NCBI RefSeq assembly: GCF_016741935.1
Contig: NZ_JAERRG010000044.1
Span: 1-57,920, forward strand
Origin: Streptomyces endocoffeicus
Lineage (GTDB): Bacteria; Actinomycetota; Actinomycetes; Streptomycetales; Streptomycetaceae
Direction of reading: 5' to 3'
DNA: 57,920 bases
Both the position numbers and the translations under genes were made by a program. Below are positions 41,792 through 51,400 of this stretch, piece by piece (the first letter of the stretch is position 1; each line of letters opens with the position of its first letter). The notes beneath the pieces were generated by a model, which was given only the letters and a program-made list of their open reading frames with translations, was not told the DNA's origin and made no database searches.

Positions 41792-43582
41792 ATGGCGCAC
41801 GACCGGTACGACGCCGCCCTGCAGACCCTGACCACCGGCGTGGACAGCTTCAGCGGCCACCTCCAGGACTCCGGCGAACTCCACGACCCCTGTTACGGCG
41901 AACCCACCCAGTACGGCACCGCCTACCACGCCTACGGCAACGCCGTCCTGGCCCTGCTCGGCCCATCGCAGCTGCGCTCCGACCACCGCGACCGTGCCAT
42001 TCGCGGAATCGCCGCCGCCCTCGCCCACACCGCCGACCACGCCCTCCCCGCCGTAGCCTCTGGCTTCGACCGCATCACCGGGAGCGTCACCGACCGCGTC
42101 AACCATCGCGACTTCACCTGGCCGCCGATTCTCAAGACGCTGCGTCTGCTGCCCCGCATCAGGGCGGAGGACGACACGGTCCGCACCTTGCGGGAGCAGG
42201 TCGCCGCCGTCGACGTGCGGAAGTCCTTCACGTTCGGCCCCCCGCACAACTGGGCCGCGGTCTGGCTGCACGGCGAATGGATCCGCTACCGCGAGGGCCT
42301 GTCCCCGCACACCCTGGGCGACCTCGACCGGCTGCTCGCGGTGTTCTTCGAGGAGCGCATCGACCTCGATCTCGGTTTCTACGCCGAACCCGGACTCCCC
42401 AACTCCTACGACCTGTTCGCCCGCGGCCACCTCGTTGCCATCCTCGCCGACGGCTACGACGGCGCCCATCGTCCGGCACTGGTACGGCTGCTGGAGACGG
42501 GCTTGCGCCGCTCGCTGGACATCCAGCTCTCCGACGGCTCGATGGCCTCCGCGCACCGCAGCACCGGGCAGAGCTGGACTGTCGGCCAGCAGGCGGCCTT
42601 CTTCAGCCTAGCCGCGGGCTGGTTCGCGGGTGAAGGAGACGATCCGGAGCTGGCCGGCGCCGCCCGGGGCGCCGCCGACCGGGCGGTCCGGCTGCTCGGT
42701 ACGCGGCAGCGTCCCGGCGGGCCGTTCAGCGCGGTCGACAACCTGCTGCCGGCATCGCACCGGGTCGGCTACGAGTTCTACACCGCCGACGCCCACTACT
42801 CCTCCCTCGCCCTCGCCTTCCTGGCGGACGCCCTGATGGACGGCTATGGCGCCCCGGCGTGGACCGAGCAGCCGGCGCCGGCCCTCGAGACCCGGCGCGC
42901 GGTACGCATCGAAGGAGCGCCGCTGTTCCGGGCGGTCGCGCACCGCGGTCCGGTCAGTGTCCACCTGGACGGCGATCCGGCCGATTCCTACGACACCTTC
43001 GGCCTTGCCGACCTCACTTTCGGCCCCGGTCGCACGCTCGGCTTCGGTGTGGCCAAGGCATCCGCGGGCGAGGGGCGCGCGAGCATCGGCCTGGCGCTGC
43101 GTCCCAGTACCGGCCGGCAGCCGCTGGAAGTGCTCTCCGCTCGCCCGCACACCCCGTCCGTCCCGACCAGCGAGCCGGACCGGACGCTCGTGCTGGACAG
43201 CTCGATCCCGGCCACCGACGAGCTCCCGGCCCGCCGCCACCGCATCTCCGTCACCCTGCTGCCCGATGGCCCCACCGGCGTCGCGGTGGAGGAATCCGTA
43301 CCCGGTGCGGACGCGCATCCGACCCTGCTGATCCCGTACCCGGCCGACACCGGTGCACCGGACCGTACCGCCGTCGAGCGCCTTCCCGACGGGATACGGC
43401 TGCGCATGGCCGACGAGACCGTGGAGGTCCGGGTTGACGGCGGCATCACCGACATCATCGTGATCCCGGCCGGCTGGGAGGGCCGCCGCGGGCTATACGG
43501 CCTGGCGCGGCTCGACCTTCCCGGCCCCGCGGACACCGTCCACTACCGCATCACCGCGACCAGCTCACCGGCGGGCACATGA
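41792..43582 (+). CDS. Unassigned large cytoplasmic protein, probable alpha/alpha-toroid carbohydrate enzyme
   Basis: 596 aa, no signal peptide. I do not recognise a family. The first ~370 residues show spaced helical segments with conserved-looking aromatic and charged patches (PPHNWAAVWLHGEWIRYREG, YAEPGLPNSYDLFARGHLVA, GSMASAHRSTGQSWTVGQQA, YEFYTADAHYSSLALAFLAD), like (alpha/alpha)6 barrels of polysaccharide lyases and unsaturated glucuronyl hydrolases. The rest (~380-596) is strand-rich. Its stop overlaps the next start (ATGA), so it works with the acyltransferase fusion. A glycan-cleaving role is inferred from context only. Confidence 0.6.
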   Translation: MAHDRYDAALQTLTTGVDSFSGHLQDSGELHDPCYGEPTQYGTAYHAYGNAVLALLGPSQLRSDHRDRAIRGIAAALAHTADHALPAVASGFDRITGSVTDRVNHRDFTWPPILKTLRLLPRIRAEDDTVRTLREQVAAVDVRKSFTFGPPHNWAAVWLHGEWIRYREGLSPHTLGDLDRLLAVFFEERIDLDLGFYAEPGLPNSYDLFARGHLVAILADGYDGAHRPALVRLLETGLRRSLDIQLSDGSMASAHRSTGQSWTVGQQAAFFSLAAGWFAGEGDDPELAGAARGAADRAVRLLGTRQRPGGPFSAVDNLLPASHRVGYEFYTADAHYSSLALAFLADALMDGYGAPAWTEQPAPALETRRAVRIEGAPLFRAVAHRGPVSVHLDGDPADSYDTFGLADLTFGPGRTLGFGVAKASAGEGRASIGLALRPSTGRQPLEVLSARPHTPSVPTSEPDRTLVLDSSIPATDELPARRHRISVTLLPDGPTGVAVEESVPGADAHPTLLIPYPADTGAPDRTAVERLPDGIRLRMADETVEVRVDGGITDIIVIPAGWEGRRGLYGLARLDLPGPADTVHYRITATSSPAGT

Positions 43583-45297
43583 ACCACCCTCGACCCGGCC
43601 ACCCGCCCGTCACCGCGCGCCACTATGACTACTCGCCCTGGCACTTCTGGACCGAGGCCGACGAGGAGGAGCAGGCGCGCCAGACTGACCTGCAAAGTCG
43701 GATGGCTCAGCACGATCCTCCGTACTCCTTCGGCGGCCAGTGCTTCGTATCGGAGCTGGCAGCGGTGCAGAACGAGGAGCTGAGGCTCGGCCCGCGCTGC
43801 TATATCGCCGCGGGCGCGTATCTGACCGGCTCGCTGCGGACCGGGCGGGACTGCACCGTGAACCCGTACACCGTGCTCCGAGGCAAGGTCGAACTCGGGG
43901 ACGCGGTCAGGATCGGTGCGCACACCTCCCTCATCGGCTTCAACCACACGATGTCCGACCCGGAAACCGAGATCTTCCGGCAGCCGCACAGCAGCCAGGG
44001 GATATGCATTGGCGACGATGTGTGGATCGGCTCCCACGTCGTCGTCCTGGACGGCGTGTCCGTCGGCGACCGGGCCGTCATCGGTGCCGGTGCAGTGGTG
44101 ACCAAGGACGTGCCTGCCGGCGCGATCGTCGGCGGCAACCCGGCGAAGGTGCTCCGCTGGCGGGTACCTCCGGCGGCTTCCACCGCCGAAAGGCCCGAAA
44201 GGGCCGCGGACGATCTGGCCGGTGCCGTAGCGGCCTTCGCCGATGCGGCACGCGCCCAGGCCGAGGAGATCCTCGACCGCTGCTTCGAACCCGACGGGTT
44301 CGACGGCGGCCTGTTCGTCGAGAAGCCGGGTACCGCGCCGACCGTGCGGGCACAGTGCGATGCGATCGAGATCGCCGATCTGCTCCTGGGGCGCGCCCCC
44401 GATCAGCTGCCGGCCGCAGCGCAGATTGAGCGGCTACGGGCCTGGCAGGACCCGACCACCGGAATGGTCGGACCGTTGCTGCCCGACGGCGGCCAGCGTG
44501 CGTTGCGGCCAGGCATGTTCGACCCCGAGGGCGGCTACCACGTGCTGTGCGTCGGCTATGCGCTGGATCTGCTCGGCAGCGCCCTGCCCGGCCCGATCCG
44601 GGTGGTCTCGGAGGCAGACGCCGCGGACATCATCGCTGGATTGGAGGGGCTGCCGTGGGAGGACGCTGCGTGGGGCGCGGGCGACTGGGTCGACATCCTG
44701 GGCACGGCGTTCCTGTGGAACTGCGGCCACGGCGACCCCGGGCGGCCCGGGGCCATCGACGCGCTCTTCGGGTGGCTGCTCGCGCACGCCGACCCGCGCA
44801 CCGGGGTGTGGGGCTCGCCCCGGGCGGTGGACGGTCTGCTGCAGCCGGTCAACGGCTTCTACCGGGCATCGCGGGGCACGTTCGCCCAGTTCGGGCTGCC
44901 GGTGCCGTATCCGGAGCGCGTGATCGACACAGTGCTCGAGCACGCCCGTGACCCCCGCTGGGTCCGCCCGGAGCGCCAGAACGCCTGCAACATCCTCGAC
45001 ATCGCCCACCCCCTCTGGCTCACGCGGTATACGGGCCATCGTGCGGAAGAGGTCACCGCCCTCGCCCGCACCTTGCTCTCGGACGCCCTCGGCCACTGGA
45101 CCGCACACGCCGGCTTCGGATTCCAGGCCCCGCACCCCAGCACGGCGGGCGCGGAGGCGACCACGCCCGGACTGCAGGGCACCGAGATGTGGCTGGCCAT
45201 CATCTGGCTGCTGTCCGACCTGACCGGTGTCGTCGGCTCTCTCGGCTATCGCCCCCGCGGCGTGCACCGCCCTCATGCACGCAAGCGTTCCCGGTAG
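43579..45297 (+). CDS. Hexapeptide-repeat acyltransferase fused to an alpha/alpha-barrel-like domain
   Basis: 572 aa. Residues ~50-195 are a left-handed beta-helix acetyltransferase: repeated LGPRCYIAAGAYLTGS-type turns, the catalytic His in LIGFNHTMSD, CIGDDVWIGSHVVVLDGVSV and AVIGAGAVVTKDVPAGAIVGG. Residues ~205-560 are helical with GMFDPEGGYHVLCVGYALDL, DWVDILGTAFLWNCGHGD, QPVNGFYRASRGTFAQFG, NACNILDIAHPLWLTRYTGH and GTEMWLAIIWLLSDL, recalling alpha/alpha toroids. I know of no standard family with this combination. It may add or move acyl groups on imported oligosaccharides. Downstream it overlaps the AraC pseudogene tail to tail. Confidence 0.72.
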   Translation: MNHPRPGHPPVTARHYDYSPWHFWTEADEEEQARQTDLQSRMAQHDPPYSFGGQCFVSELAAVQNEELRLGPRCYIAAGAYLTGSLRTGRDCTVNPYTVLRGKVELGDAVRIGAHTSLIGFNHTMSDPETEIFRQPHSSQGICIGDDVWIGSHVVVLDGVSVGDRAVIGAGAVVTKDVPAGAIVGGNPAKVLRWRVPPAASTAERPERAADDLAGAVAAFADAARAQAEEILDRCFEPDGFDGGLFVEKPGTAPTVRAQCDAIEIADLLLGRAPDQLPAAAQIERLRAWQDPTTGMVGPLLPDGGQRALRPGMFDPEGGYHVLCVGYALDLLGSALPGPIRVVSEADAADIIAGLEGLPWEDAAWGAGDWVDILGTAFLWNCGHGDPGRPGAIDALFGWLLAHADPRTGVWGSPRAVDGLLQPVNGFYRASRGTFAQFGLPVPYPERVIDTVLEHARDPRWVRPERQNACNILDIAHPLWLTRYTGHRAEEVTALARTLLSDALGHWTAHAGFGFQAPHPSTAGAEATTPGLQGTEMWLAIIWLLSDLTGVVGSLGYRPRGVHRPHARKRSR

Positions 45298-45715
45298 TGG
45301 GCCGGGCTCATGCCGTAGTGGTGGCGGAAGCGGCGGCTGGTGCAGTTCGGGTCAGGCCAGCTGACGCGGCGGCCGATCGCCGCGACCGGCAGGTCGGTCT
45401 CGATCAGCAATGCCGCCGCCCGCTCGGCGCGGAGCCGGCCCAAGTACGCCATCGGCGGACGCCCAGCCGCCGCGTGAACAGCCGGCCAGCCGGCCCGGCG
45501 ACAGCCCGGAGGGGGCGGCGAGGTCGTCGAGGGGCCAGAGCGCGGCGAGGCCGCGCTCCAACCGCTGGGCGGCGGCTGCCACTTCCGGGTGCGGATCCGC
45601 TGGTGCGGCGGCACCGCCTTGCCGCGGCAGTTCGCCGCCCAGGATGCACAGCAACAGCCCGACCCGTACCGCGCGCGGCATGTCGCCGACCGCACTGCCC
45701 GCCGCCAGACTGTTC
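45273..45715 (-). pseudogene. AraC-family regulator pseudogene (C-terminal part, two frameshifts)
   Basis: The C-terminal double helix-turn-helix is readable only by changing frame twice between ~45455 and 45490: DDLAAPSGLSPGRLAG, then LFTRRLGV, then PPMAYLGRLRAERAAALLIE with LPVAAIGRRVSWPDPNCTSR and RFRHHYGMSPAHYRERLRA. The front is replaced by a transposase fragment. It is probably a dead duplicate of a regulator like the one at 47499. Confidence 0.75.
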
Positions 45716-45945
45716 AGCGCTGCCGCTCGAGGGTGAGAATGGCCTTGGCGATTGACGTCATACGGTTGGGACTGCATCGGGATCGGCGGAAGATGCGCCA
45801 GGCATTGAGCCGTGCGACGCCGCGTTCGACGGGCGCTCGTGCTGCGGCCAGTGCCTGGTTGAGAGTGCGCTCGGTGGGGGTGAGTTCCTGCAGGGGTCTG
45901 CGCTTGATGCCGGTGGTCAGCCACGGTCCGGCACCCTGGCCGCAC
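45714..45945 (-). pseudogene. IS5-type transposase C-terminal fragment
   Basis: Reads GAGPWLTTGIKRRPLQELTP, TERTLNQALAAARAPVERGV and ARLNAWRIFRRSRCSPNRMT to the stop, the last ~75 residues of a DDE_4-type transposase with the catalytic Glu in APVERG. It joins an SDR stub on one side and an AraC pseudogene on the other. Confidence 0.75.
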
Positions 45946-46020
45946 CGTTCCCGCGCCCGCACCGGTCAGTAGAGCCGTGCGGCCCGTGAATCGGTCGAGT
46001 GTGCGTGTGGCATCGCTCAT
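45946..46020 (-). pseudogene. Short-chain dehydrogenase N-terminal stub
   Basis: MSDATRTLDRFTGRTALLTG followed by AGAG, the first beta strand and nucleotide loop of an SDR enzyme, cut by the transposase fragment. Confidence 0.6.
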
Positions 46021-46168
46021 GCTGCCTTCTGTTTTGTCGGGATGTGATGTGTCCGTGCATGGTCGCTTCGGTGATCAAGCTCAGCGCCGGCTCGTTGCAT
46101 GTGCGGTGAACGGCTCGGCGCGCATCCCTCCAACTCCTGATAAGCCAGGGTGAGCGGCAGGGAGAGTG

Positions 46169-47218
46169 TCAGGCCTGCACCGCGAGGTCCTCCAGGGAAA
46201 TCGGGCTGAGCGGTGGCAACCCCGCGCCGTAGCGCTCGAGTTCGCTCAGTGCCGCGTTCGCCATACTGCGGGTCTCCGAGCCCATGGAGCCGGCGACGTG
46301 CGGAGTGATCAGGACATTCGGAAGGTCGTAGAGCGGCGAGATTGCGGGCAGTGGCTCGGGATCGGTGACGTCGAGAATGGCGTCCAGGCGCCCTGAGACG
46401 CAGGCGCGCTCGAGCGCGGCGGTGTCGACCAGCGAGCCCCGGGCCGTATTGATCAGCGTGGCATGGGGCGGGAGGGCCGCCAGTTCGGCTTCACCGATCA
46501 TGTGCCGGGTCTCGGGAAGGGCAGGCGCGTGGAGCGACAGCACCTCCGCGCGCGGCAGCGCCGCAGCGAGGTCGACGAGCTCTGCGCCCGCGGCCGTCAC
46601 CTCGGCTGGATCCGCGTACGGATCGACGACCAGGAGCGGCCCGTCGTGGAGCATGCGCAGCTTGGAGACGACGCTGCGCCCGATCCGGGAGAAGCCCACG
46701 ATCACCACTGTGCGGGCATGGCCGCTCAGCTTGCCCCAGCGATCGAGGTAGGCGTGGTCGTCACGGAAACGACGCGCGTCCTGTGCCAGGAACGGCGCCT
46801 TCTTGAACGCCCACAGCACGGCGGCGACGGTGTAGAGCGCCACCGGCTCTGCGTTCACCCCGGCTGCATTGGTGACGAGGATGCCGCGGTCGAAGGCCGG
46901 GGGCAGTACAAGGCCGCGCACGCTCCCCGCGGCGTGGAACACGGCCCGTAGCCGGGGTGCGGCCTGGAGCGCCTCGTCATCCAGCGGCGGGCATCCCCAG
47001 GAGGTGATCAGCACCTCCACGTCGCCCAGGCGAGACATGCTTTTGGCTGAGGTCAGCTCGTCCACCATCACCGGATCGCCCACGGTGGCCAGTGCACGCA
47101 GCCGGTCCAGCTCGGCGTCGCCGAACTGAGTCCGCAGGGTGTTAGGTGACATGACAAGCAGCGCATTGGGGCGGCGCGGCGGGCGGGTTCCATGCGCGCG
47201 TGCCTGAGCGCGGCTCAT
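46169..47218 (-). CDS. D-isomer-specific 2-hydroxyacid dehydrogenase family protein (copy 2)
   Basis: 349 aa from ATG 47218 with CGGAGA upstream. Substrate-domain VEVLITSWGCPPLDDEALQA; nucleotide loop VVIVGFSRIGRSVVSKL (Ser and Ile in place of the usual GxGxxG spacing); Arg in NTARGSLVD; acidic residue in DVTDPEPLP; His in ITPHVAGSMGSE. It is clearly related to the protein at 27367. Divergent from the AraC gene at 47499, with 280 nt between them that should hold both promoters. Confidence 0.87.
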   Translation of the reverse strand: MSRAQARAHGTRPPRRPNALLVMSPNTLRTQFGDAELDRLRALATVGDPVMVDELTSAKSMSRLGDVEVLITSWGCPPLDDEALQAAPRLRAVFHAAGSVRGLVLPPAFDRGILVTNAAGVNAEPVALYTVAAVLWAFKKAPFLAQDARRFRDDHAYLDRWGKLSGHARTVVIVGFSRIGRSVVSKLRMLHDGPLLVVDPYADPAEVTAAGAELVDLAAALPRAEVLSLHAPALPETRHMIGEAELAALPPHATLINTARGSLVDTAALERACVSGRLDAILDVTDPEPLPAISPLYDLPNVLITPHVAGSMGSETRSMANAALSELERYGAGLPPLSPISLEDLAVQA

Positions 47219-47498
47219 TGCTGTCTCCGTCTGCTCGGGGTGATCACTTGAGTCCGGACGTTGCGACGCCGCCGACGGGTCCGTTGAGCTCGCCGGCGAG
47301 TGCCTCTCGAGGAACCGGGACACGGCGTCCTTGTTCTGCACCGCCTGGGGATACAGCGACCGTCACGGAGGCAGGAAGCCGACGCGTACGGTGTGGTCCG
47401 TAGGTCTTGAATGGTTTCAGTTCCTCGGTCATGGTTGTGACTATATTGATTTGGAGTGGCTTGTTACCCGGGCTGGATTGAGGGAAAGTGGGACGGAA

Positions 47499-48452
47499 TT
47501 GACTGGCGACCGTAGGAAGCCGCGCTACGAGCGGGCCACTGTTTTCAACCCCGACGGCGTCCCCGTCTGGGCGGACCGCCACCGGCTCCCCGCCGACGTG
47601 GCGGCACACGATCACGACTTCTACGAGATCTCACTCGTCACCCAGGGCAGCGGCCGTCACATCGCGGCCGACGGCTCCCACCTCATCGGGCCCGGCAGCG
47701 CGGTGGTCACGCCGCCCAACCAGTGGCACGCCTACGGTGAGTGCGAGGACCTCGTTGTCTATGACTGTTTCGTCGCTCCGGAGCTGATCGACACCACCCT
47801 GTCGTTCGTGGAGGCCGAACTGCCGCTGATACGGGCCGTGCAGTCCGCGAGCCTGCCGCTGCCACAGCGCGTCCAGCTCCCGCCCCATCAGGTCAGCGTG
47901 GCGATCGGGGAGCTGCACAGTATGACGGACGTGACCTCACAGCGCTCACGGATGCAGGTCGTCGGCCACCTGCTGATCTACCTGGACATGCTCAACGTCG
48001 CCTGGTCTGGTGAGCACGCGATGCAGCGACGCTCCCTGGCCCCGCTCCATCCCAGTGTGTCGCGCGCGGTGGAGCTACTGGAAGCCGAGCCGGCTTACGC
48101 GTGGTCGCTCGCGGAGTTGGCCGCTGACACCACCACCGAGCGTACCTATCTCGTGCGCCTCTTCCAGCGCGACCTGGGCGTATCGCCCATCGCCTACCTC
48201 AATCGGCTGCGCGAGCAGGCGGCCGCCCGGCTCCTGGTGCAGACCGACCTTCCCATCGCCGACATCGGCGTACAGCTCGGCTGGTCGGACGCGGCATACT
48301 TCGCCCGCCGGTTCAAGTCCGCTTACGGGATGAGCCCCTCGGCGTACCGGAAACGCGCACTCACCGGTGAAACGCGGTATCACGCACCGGCGGGTGTCAA
48401 ACCCCCGTTGCCGGTCAGCGGTGCGCGCTTCGACGTCGCGCACACCGGCTAA
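47499..48452 (+). CDS. AraC family transcriptional regulator
   Basis: About 317 aa from TTG 47499; the longer frame from 47331 runs through the likely promoter. N-terminal cupin-type sensor: HDHDFYEISLVTQGSGRHIA and GPGSAVVTPPNQWHAYGECE. C-terminal double helix-turn-helix: WSLAELAADTTTERTYLVRL and LPIADIGVQLGWSDAAYFAR, RFKSAYGMSPSAYRK. Such proteins usually activate sugar genes, as RhaS/RhaR do for rhamnose. Candidate targets are the divergent dehydrogenase and the convergent rhamnosidase (19 nt between the stops). Confidence 0.88.
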   Translation: MTGDRRKPRYERATVFNPDGVPVWADRHRLPADVAAHDHDFYEISLVTQGSGRHIAADGSHLIGPGSAVVTPPNQWHAYGECEDLVVYDCFVAPELIDTTLSFVEAELPLIRAVQSASLPLPQRVQLPPHQVSVAIGELHSMTDVTSQRSRMQVVGHLLIYLDMLNVAWSGEHAMQRRSLAPLHPSVSRAVELLEAEPAYAWSLAELAADTTTERTYLVRLFQRDLGVSPIAYLNRLREQAAARLLVQTDLPIADIGVQLGWSDAAYFARRFKSAYGMSPSAYRKRALTGETRYHAPAGVKPPLPVSGARFDVAHTG

Positions 48453-48471
48453 CCCTCTCCGGCACATGTGC

Positions 48472-51400
48472 TCAATTGCGAGCCTGGAAGGCGTACGCAC
48501 CCGAGCCGACGTGAAACACGGCGCACCCGTCCTCCATCCGCTCGAATCGCACCCCCTCGGCTTGCGCGGCAGGTATCCCGCCCTCGGCGACCGTGTCAGG
48601 CCCAGGGCACGGCACCCACACCTGAGCCCGCACGTTTGCCGGGACGGTGGCGTCAAGGGTGAACTGGTCCTGCGATTGCGACCAGGACACCGAGACGGGC
48701 CCGTGCACGGTGCGATACGAGGTCCGTGCCCAGGCGATGGAGCCACCAGGGCGCGGACGGATGACGACGTCGCGATAGCCGGGGGAGCCCGGCGCGAGAC
48801 CACCGATGGTCCGGTATATCCAGTCGCCCACCGCGCCGTACGCGTAGTGGTTGAAGGAGTTCATGAACGGATCCTGCAGGCCGTGATGCTCGCTCCAGCT
48901 GTCCCAGCGCTCCCACATCGTGGTCGCGTCGCCGTGCGCGATCGGATACAGCCAGGACGGGAAGGTGTCCTGCAGCAGCAGCCGCAGTGAGACGTCGTGG
49001 TGGCCGGTGGAGGTGAGGGCGTCCAGCAGGTATGGCGTGGCCAGGAAGCCAGTGGACAGGTGGTGGCTGTGTGCCGCGATGTCGTCCACCAGGTGTGCCG
49101 CCGCCTGACTCGCTTCGTGGTCGTCGAACATGCCAGCGGAGAGTGCCAGGACGTAGGCGCTCTGGGTGCCGCTCGTCAATCGCCCCTGTCCGGCCAGAAA
49201 TCGGCCGCGGAAGGCAGACCGAACCCGGCCATAGAGATCGTCAAAGTGCTTGGCGTCCTCCAGGCGGTCCAATGACCGGGCGAGCTCTCCCAACTGCCGG
49301 ACGGACAGGGCGAACACCGCGGTGCCCACAAGCGGTTTGAGGGTCTCGGCCCCGGTACTGAGCCAGTCGCCGAAACCTTCGTCTGGGAGGATGTATCCGT
49401 CGGACCGGCGTTCCAGGTAGGCGATCCAGCGGCGCATCGGTTCGTACAGCTCCTCGGCCACCGCAGGGTCTCCGTAGGCCTGGAAGATCGACCACGGCAC
49501 CTTGACGACGGCATCTCCCCAGCCGGGGGAGCCGACTTCGTCCGGCGCGGCCTCGGGGCCTCGCCCCGACAGCAGATCGGGGGCGACGTGAGTGATGGAC
49601 CCGGCCGGCGTCTGTGCGTCGGCCACGTCGACGAGCCAGCTGCGCAGGAAGGCTCTGGCGTCGTAGTTGAACAGGGCCGTGGGCGCGAAGGCCCAGATGT
49701 CGCCGGTCCACCCGAGACGCTCGTCTCGCTGAGGGCAGTCGGTTGGCACGGTCAGGAAGTTGCCGCGCTGTCCCCAGACGATGTTGGACTGGAGCTGGTT
49801 CAGGCGCTCGTCGGAGCAGGAGAAGTCACCTGTCGCGGTCATGCTGGCGTACGCAACCATGGCCACGATCGTCTCCGGTCGGGGGCCGGTTATCTCGACG
49901 TAGCGGAATCCATGGACGGTGAAGCGCGGCTCGAACGTTTCCGTGGCGTCGCCCGCGAGCACGTACTCGTCGGTCGCCCGCGCCGAGCGCAGATTCGCGA
50001 GATGCGGTGTGCCGTCGTGCTCAAGCACTTCGGCATGCCGCAGGATCAGCCGCTGGCCAGTGACGCCGGTGACGGTGGCCTTCGTCCAGCCCACCAGATT
50101 CTGTCCGAAATCGGCGATCCAGGTGCCGGGCGTAGTCTCCCACATGGCCTTGGGCTCGAGGACATGCTGGACGCGAATCGGAGGTGCGGTGCCGGCGGCC
50201 AGCCGTCCCGCCGGTCCCGGGACGACGCGGGCCGCGGGCCAGGAAGAGTCGTCGAAGCCGGGCAGCATCCATCCGGTCGGTTCGGCTCTGGCGTCGTGCC
50301 GTTCGCCATTCTGGAGATCCGCGTAGCGTACGGCACCTCGGCCCACCCGCCAGTCGGCGCTGGTCGGGATGCGTTCCGTGGCGCCGTCCGCGTACTCAAT
50401 CTCCAGCTCGGCCCGGAGGCCGGGCGTTCTGCCGTACTGAAACGGCCCGAACCAGCTCACGTTGCCGGCGTACCAGCCATCCCCGAGTATCGCGGACACG
50501 ACATTCGGCCCCGTCGTCAGTAGCCCAGTGACGTCGTACGACTGGTGGGTGATGCGGTACCGGTAGTCGGTCCACCCCGGGGACAGCCGGTCGGCGCTGA
50601 TGCGCTGCCCGTTGATGTGCAGGTCGTATACGCCCATGGCGGTGGCGTACACCTTGGCTCGGGCCACATCTGCCTTCACCTCGAAGGGGCGGCGGAGGTA
50701 AGGACTGGGCCGATCGGTGAGCGCTACGCGTCCGTGCGGAGGATCGCCGTACAGGCCGATCTCGTCCGCAGGCGCCCAGTGGGCGTCGTCGGCGCCTGGC
50801 CGTTCCCAGTCCGGTTGGGCGACTGCCGTCGCGATCCACTTACCGGAGGTGGTCAGTGCCACAGGGCCCTCGTCAGCCACCGGAACCAGATGCGGCAGCC
50901 GCAGCCGGCCCTCGAGGTGGACCTCCAGCCGCGCCACCAGGCTGTCGTCTGCCCGGACGGCCAGCACATTTCTTCCCGGGACAATCGCGTCTGCGACATC
51001 GGCGACGAAAGCGCCGTCGCCGATGTCGCCGTCAGTACGGCTTCCATTGAGGTAGACAGCCACCGAGCCGACCGCCACGAGAGGTGCCGAGAGCGGCCGG
51101 GGGCCCGGCGGCACGGTGAAGGCTGCGCGAAACCATGCGCCTGAGCCGTCGGGATCGGCGGGCCTGATACGTGGAACGTTCTCCAGCCCGGGGAGCCGCT
51201 CTGAACGGGGGCTGACGGGAGCCGCTATCCACTCCGCATCCCAGTGGCGTGTGTCAATCCCGGTATCGAACCAGGTCGGATCACTCCATTCGGAGACGGC
51301 GCCCTGCTCGTCACGAACCTGCACCCGCCAGGCGTAACGTGCACGCCACGAGAGTTGCTCACCGGCGTAAGGGATGGCATCGGTACGTGCCGACTCGACC

